A DNA stretch of 64,000 bases from the NCBI GenBank assembly GCA_025094145.1, contig JALLLS010000059.1:62001-126000 (forward strand). Reading direction: 5' to 3'. Under the pieces are notes generated by a model. It did not search any database, was not told where the DNA came from, and saw nothing but the letters and a program-made list of their open reading frames with translations. The position numbers and the translations under genes are program-made. The stretch is from Spinellus fusiger. Lineage: Eukaryota > Mucoromycota > Mucoromycetes > Mucorales > Phycomycetaceae. Position 1 is the stretch's first letter; each line of letters begins with the position of its first letter. Positions 59,111 through 64,000 of the stretch are shown piece by piece.

Positions 59111-59481
59111 GTCAGTCTCAGTAATATTTGAATCAAGTTATATTTCTTTGTTATCTTGATTGACAAGGTTTATCCAATACTGGAGTTTGTGATCACGATT
59201 TGTGGAATCATTATTAGTAGATAACTCTTTTATGTCAAACATAGAGGGATTATGCAATAAAAAAGAATATGAACCAACAATAATAAAAGTTAAAAAAGAC
59301 TTTATTAATATAATATGTTACTAGCTATATTGATTACTCTATATCATTCGGTTCAGCAATGATTGTCCTTTAAAGATTCTACTGATGATAGAGTTAATAT
59401 TTTGAATTCATACTTCAAGAAAAGGCTATTTTTTTTTGGATTTACGGTGCAAAACATCATGTTTACAGTGAATCAGCTAAA

Positions 59482-59731
59482 TCAAGAAGTTGCCGAAGCG
59501 AAGGAAGAAGAAGTGGTATCTGCCTACCCTTGGTATAGACGTCTTTTTGGATAAAAAATTGAAAGATCTTGCCCAAGATACCAATAGGAAAAAATGAAGG
59601 TAGAATAAGTAAACTTGGCTTGAAAGATCTAGAGTAGAAGAGAATATATTTTTTGAATTTTTATATGAAAATAAAGCGCGGCTCAAAGAGCTTATACTAC
59701 TTCTTCTTCCTTCGCTTCGGCAACTTCTTGA
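59482..59731. repeat. Inverted repeat, 33-bp perfect arms, about 184-bp spacer
   Basis: Left arm 59482-59514 and right arm 59699-59731 are perfect reverse complements (core GTTGCCGAAGCGAAGGAAG); one mismatch then GTAT extends the match to 38 bp. Arms are more GC-rich than the surroundings. A MULE-associated or MITE end pair is possible. Confidence 0.85.
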
Positions 59732-59853
59732 ATGTTCTTTGACTAAAATTATAGTCGGGAAGTGGGAATATTGCTATGGTGTAAATAGAAAGGAAGCAAA
59801 TTTTTCTCATTTTTAATTCCACAGTCGTCCTCTTTATCCTTATACTGTACTTT

Positions 59854-59983
59854 GACTATACATAGCTTTATGGATTCTTTAAATATAGAAATTAAACTTT
59901 CCTTAAAGCATCTGGCACTCTATTTACTATTTAAAGAAGGTTTGAGGCTCATGTCTAAAGAATCCATAAAGCTATGTATAGTC
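59854..59983. repeat. Inverted repeat, 28-bp perfect arms (MITE-like hairpin)
   Basis: Left arm 59854-59881 (GACTATACATAGCTTTATGG...) and right arm 59956-59983 are perfect reverse complements, with partial pairing continuing inside the 74-bp loop. Outside the arms, TGTACTTT on the left pairs with the complement of CAAAATATG on the right after a 5-bp offset. This looks like a short MITE. Its outer sequence (CTGTACTTTGACT) resembles the left end of the HTH-repeat unit (CTGTATTTTGACT). Confidence 0.8.
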
Positions 59984-60353
59984 AAGTCAAAATATGGGAC
60001 ATTGAAATGATTTAACATTTATTATGGATTTCAGTACCTCTACTTTCTTTTATTATTTCTAGGATTTAAACATTATCAAATAAAAATGTTTAATCATGAT
60101 AAGCTAACGAGTACACTTATTATGTAGGCAATTATCTTAGCAATGATCACATTCTTAAGAGATTTGATAAGCCTTTTTTCTGCTACATATTTTGGAGCAT
60201 TTTTTTATAGGAAATAGGTATTAGAATGTGGTGAGATAAGTGAGTAAATGAAAGATCCTATTTATATGATTTTATTGTATAAGACACTTGTGAGTAATAT
60301 CCGCCTCCCCTGACAGTACTTTGAGGCAAGATGAAGAAGACAAACAACAACAT

Positions 60354-60380
60354 CCCTGAACGTTAAAGCCTTACGTTCAG
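60354..60380. repeat. Small perfect hairpin
   Basis: CCTGAACGT and ACGTTCAGG, 9 bp each, around a 9-nt loop. No neighbouring gene explains it. Confidence 0.7.
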
Positions 60381-61532
60381 GACAAATAGTCACAACCTCT
60401 TGGAATCCATAGATATATAAACAGTGTTCTTTTCTATTGAATAAATCATCGAAGTTTTAAAACAATAACTGTGTACCATTCGTAGAAGCAAAGGCTGTCT
60501 AGATATCGTGCAAGTCTGATTTTGTTGACCTAGATACTCTCTTCTATTATTTTGTTATCTGCTACCGTTGTTCTATTTCGTTGCTTGGTTCTGTCTATTT
60601 CAAGCACTCTACCCTATTTGGCCGTATATATCTCCCGCCAAGTATCTCTATTGTTCAGCTACCTCTGAATTAGGACCACCACAGTACATCCCCAAGCGTA
60701 CTATCTGTCCTAAGTAACCTGTGTCCGTAGCAACCTCATTCTGAGACCTACTAGCCTCCTACGATCTTGCATTGCCCAAAATTACACACTATTTACTTTG
60801 TCGGACAATCGCTTTCCATAAATAGAGATATCTATCATCCCAGTCAATAGAAACACAGACTACCTAAAAGGGACCACGCGATAGAAGAAGAGTCAGTAGC
60901 AAGGCGTATATCTAAGGGATGATACTTTAGCAAGAGGGTTATTTCCATAGCTTTTTATTAGTAGACAGTATTAATTAGAAAAGCTTAAAACAATTATGAA
61001 AAATTAAATAAAGATCAGACTTTGTTTACTCTTTGATCTGTCCAGGATTTCCTTTAGTTAAGGCCAAAGACGACAATAATACAATTTGATATTGATGTAT
61101 TCCACAAAAGAAAATGAAAGCTGGATACTTGCAAACCTTTTGATTTTAAACATCTTTCCATAAAAGGTTATTATTTTCAATGATGTAAAAGGAAGCAGAT
61201 ATCACCTCTTAAAGGCCAGAAAAATCTTTGGGTGTGTGCAGTGGTCAATCCAATCCACTTTCTTATTTATTCTCAGTATCTTTTCTTCTTCTAAAACTAT
61301 TATACTTTTGTAGGCTTATGATTAAAGTGTCTACGGCTACTAAATTGACCAACAAAATATAATAGGATTTTTCAAATGCAGATATTCTTTTTTAAATATA
61401 CTCCATCTTAATAGTGTTATCACTTTATGAATTCATCCGATAGAAACACAAAGCTTTCAATAGATACATAGAATAGTATTTATAATACAGAAAGCGGTTT
61501 TATTTTTAATTAAGTTATTAACTACTGCTAGT

Positions 61533-62566
61533 ATTTGGCATCTATCACTGCATGACATCTCCACCCCATGCTGGTAATAAGGGTGTCTGTTACTTTCTTC
61601 GATATTTTACATTGTTCCAGCATCAGGTCAATCTCCAACTTTTCCTTGGTGGACTATATCCTCCTGTATTTATTAATGATCTTCTTCAGGTGGGCTCATA
61701 GATGCTCTATTGGATTGAGATCAGTATTGAGAGAACCATTAAAGAGTCGTTACTATACTATCTACTAATCTCTGATTGAGTTATTTTACTCGTATCCAGT
61801 CTAGCACTGTCCTCCTGTAGGCGGTAACTGACCCCGGGGTTTATAGTAGAGAGAATTACTTGAGTTTATGGAAGTAGACTTCTCCCAAGACATCAATGTA
61901 CTTGTTGAAGTTTATACAGTCTACTACGATCCATCACCCAACACCCTCCCTACTGAAACAGTCTCATACCATCGCTCCACCACCTCCAAACTTCCTTGTT
62001 TTCAAGGTATTCTTAGGCTCAAAGGTCGTACTACGCTGCCCGATAATTTTAATGCTCCTATCATGGCTTATGAGCTCGACTCCGGACTCATCAGACTAGA
62101 CAACCTCTTACCACTGCTCATGAGTCCACTGGGGCCTTGCCTCCATGTTCTTCTTGATATAAATAGGCTTTATCAATGGACTGCAAGAGTGGAACCTCAT
62201 CTTATCGAGATAATCCCTCAAAGTATTCTCTGAGACTTTAATGGTCATGTCTGTCCTAATGATTTCTTTGGTTTGTTGAGGATCACTCATTACTGTTCTT
62301 CTCAATTATCATAGAGCCCTGTTGTCCAACCTCCTCTCTCAATCACTTTTGGGTAAAGGCCCTACTGAGCCTGTTTTCTTGAAATGCTTCAAGATGTACC
62401 CTACAGTGGAAGTAGCCATATTGAACATACGAGATACCTCGACCTGAGTAGATTTCAGGCACAGCACCTAGTGGAGGATGGCTGAGCGAGTTTCAATACT
62501 GGTCTATTTCCTATACATCTCGGAGGTCTTAGTAAAGATGTTTTCAGTGTTGGATGAGTCAAACAT
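61533..62566 (-). pseudogene. Tc1/mariner transposase relic C
   Basis: The start MFDSSNTENIFTKTSEMYRK at 62566 is followed by stops; the HTH (VSRMFNMATSTVGYILKHFK) and KTGSVGPLPKSD follow. The core segment reads ISHDRSIKIIG and FGGGG, and further down VDCINFNKYIDVLGEVYFHK. It is homologous to relic B, and both share the 3' flank starting GGCATCTAYCACTG. Several stops and frameshifts show it is dead. It retains about 80 bp at the 3' end that relic B has lost. Confidence 0.78.
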
Positions 62567-63123
62567 TATAAGAAAAAATAAGCGATATGAACAAAGAGAA
62601 GAATAGTGTATATTATTTCTTTTTTAATAGAGATATCCCAAGACATTCATTTTGGTTACTTTGTCGTCAATGGCTTGTTAGTCCAAAGGAAATCCTGTCA
62701 GTTAACTTGTGGTTAAACTATGGTATTTATTATTTCATAGTAATAAGTCTTTTCTACTTGTCTACTACTAGCATTTAGCCTCAGGGGGTGTATTATTGAA
62801 TACTATGAATTATTATCCCTTAGTATTCGATAGTATCTCCTCAGTTTAGTAGTCTGAGTTTATATTTCCAAAAAAGGGTTATAGTTCCAATTATAGAATA
62901 TGTCTTTATGACAACAACAATTTGCATTATCTCATTCAATTTTTGTGATTGTCTGATTGTCTGATTGTCTAATTTTAGGCTTAAACCCTGTATCATGATA
63001 ATAAAACTCCGGCGATATTTATTGTCTATATATTCTGCTGAATCTTTTATTTCTCTTTTCTATATCGAAACTTTCTACGCTAATTTGTAATTATATATAT
63101 TTATATATAACTTCTGATTAACT
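62567..63123. other. Spacer upstream of the MFS gene
   Basis: No gene recognised. A CTGATTGTCTGATTGTCTGATTGTC run lies at 62951-62973. The AT-rich 63085-63110 precedes the transporter start. Confidence 0.5.
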
Positions 63124-64000
63124 ATGCAAGTTTCTGACCAGGATGATCAAAGTGGCTGTTTATCAGAAAGGATCCAGCATCATGGAAAACAGGATTTGAA
63201 CAACAAAGAAGAGCTCAGTGAGCATCCTAAAGATCTCAACCATACAGTCTGCTCGGATACTGCCAGTCAATGTAAGGCTTACTTTTATATATAAGGAGTT
63301 TTATGTTGAGCAATTTAATAATTTAATAATAATAATGACACTAGGCGATAGCATCTCTACTTCAAGAACAAGGATATCAGAATTAAATGAAAAGGGAGAT
63401 GTTGATGAGCCTTTTGATGGTGGCTATGGATGGGTTATTGTTGGTGGTGGTCTTCTGGTTCAAATAACAGCCTATGGAACTTCTACTAGTTGGTAAGTCT
63501 AGTTCATGGGATAGTATGTCTCTCAAAAATTGATAGAGTATTGATATTTTATTTGTAAAACTTTACTTTTCTCTAGGGGTAATATTTTACTAGAGCATTA
63601 CATATTTTATCTGTAAAAAGAAGATCTAACAATCTATGCATGTACAGGTGTGATGCAAGATTATTTTGTATCAAACACTTTTAAAGATGATCCAGATGCA
63701 CTGCTAAAACTCAGTTTTGTTGGTACATGCTGTCTTGTTGCCGCCAACAGTATGGGACCTGCAGCACAGATTGTTGCCTCCAGGTTTGGTGTTCGTGTTG
63801 TGATGGCCTGTGGTGGACTATTAGTGGTACTTGGACTTGAGTTAGCCGGATCTGCAACACAAATTTGGCATTTGTACCTTACTCAAGGTATTCTGTTTGG
63901 CAGCGGTGCTTCTATCTTGTATGTCACTATCATGGCAGTCGCGCCCCAATACTTTACTCGGAGAAGAGGGGTTGCAATAGGTCTTATCACAAGTGGATCA
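63124..64000 (+). CDS. MFS transporter, monocarboxylate-type (SLC16-like), 3' truncated by window
   Basis: The start MQVSDQDDQSGCLSERIQHH is followed by an acidic cytosolic N-terminus; the first intron follows CSDTASQ. Exon 2 gives DEPFDGGYGWVIVGGGLLVQ, the MCT family entry motif (D-GGYGW-V), and TM1. Further on come GVMQDYFVSNTF, SFVGTCCLVAANSMGPAAQI, the MFS motif region SRFGVRVVMACGGLLVVLGL, LYLTQGILFGSGASILYVTI, and APQYFTRRRGVAIGLITSGS at the window end. About half of the usual 12 helices are present. Fungal members carry monocarboxylates, riboflavin or other small acids; the substrate is not predictable. The joint between TSTSW and GVMQDYF needs two G residues that only a 2-nt exon (63577-63578) supplies. 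Confidence 0.85.

Larger units (their letters stand above)
59111..61532. other. Spacer with hairpin-forming inverted repeats
   Basis: No gene recognised, apart from a short frame at 59363-59554 (+) ending VVSAYPWYRRLFG that overlaps an inverted-repeat arm. It contains two large inverted repeats and a small hairpin, listed separately. The segment 60400-60480 has a TATA-like TATATAAAC followed about 30 bp on by AATAAA, which may be an LTR remnant, but its borders are unclear. Confidence 0.5.

Noticed and set aside
60400..60480. Second LTR-like segment
   Set aside because: Same reason: TATA and poly(A)-like signals alone are too common in AT-rich DNA.

Overview
This is a eukaryotic nuclear window from an early-diverging fungus, most likely a member of Mucoromycota (Mucorales or a close relative). 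Genes are split by many short GT-AG introns (about 45-120 nt). Gene sequence is of moderate GC, while spacers are AT-rich and full of poly-purine/pyrimidine tracts and minisatellites. The gene set (plasma-membrane H+-ATPase, CWH43, Gemin2, PEX5, a long RabGGTase alpha with Ig-like and LRR regions, fumarase, a kelch-type membrane protein, a monocarboxylate-type transporter) fits a filamentous non-Dikarya fungus. So do the relics of Tc1/mariner, non-LTR, Mutator-like and Fanzor/TnpB-like genes. No rRNA, tRNA or CRISPR array was recognised by eye.

Layout. 1-3478: 3' end of a P-type H+-ATPase gene and a perilipin-like lipid-droplet protein. 3479-7745: long non-coding stretch with minisatellites. 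7746-14794: dense housekeeping block with CWH43 (-), Gemin2 (+) and PEX5 (-). 15148-18690: mobile-element block with a helix-turn-helix repeat gene (copy A), a decayed Tc1 element and a non-LTR retrotransposon tail. 19885-24773: small lineage-specific genes and a secreted six-cysteine defensin-like peptide. 25184-27037: C2-domain protein with a PYGQ-repeat tail (-). 27038-31731: mostly non-coding, holding a Fanzor/TnpB-like relic (29593-30021, -). 31732-39815: second housekeeping block with a class I glutamine amidotransferase, RabGGTase alpha (-), fumarase (+), a UQCC2/Cbp6-type assembly factor (-) and a ketopantoate reductase (+). 40957-44904: second mobile block with copy B of the HTH-repeat gene, a Tc1 relic and a second Fanzor-like relic. 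45457-55662: a large coiled-coil protein, a double AAA+ ATPase and a kelch membrane protein. 57949-62566: Mutator-like (MULE) relic with an OTU-like tail, hairpin-forming inverted repeats and a third Tc1 relic. 63124-64000: 5' part of an MFS monocarboxylate-type transporter, cut by the window end.

How the genes relate. Most neighbours are functionally unrelated, as usual in fungi. Three divergent pairs share short intergenic promoters: CWH43/Gemin2 (about 240 bp), RabGGTase alpha/fumarase (about 300 bp) and UQCC2-like/ketopantoate reductase (about 210 bp). Fumarase, the complex III assembly factor and ketopantoate reductase (CoA precursor synthesis) lie side by side and all serve mitochondrial or central metabolism.

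The most interesting material is in the mobile blocks. There are two independent relics with TnpB/Fanzor-type zinc-finger plus RDxN signatures, one of them head-to-head with a Tc1 transposase relic. There is also a duplicated gene made of 57-residue helix-turn-helix units whose unit order differs between copies. Exon structures were worked out by eye from splice signals and reading frames and should be read as models.
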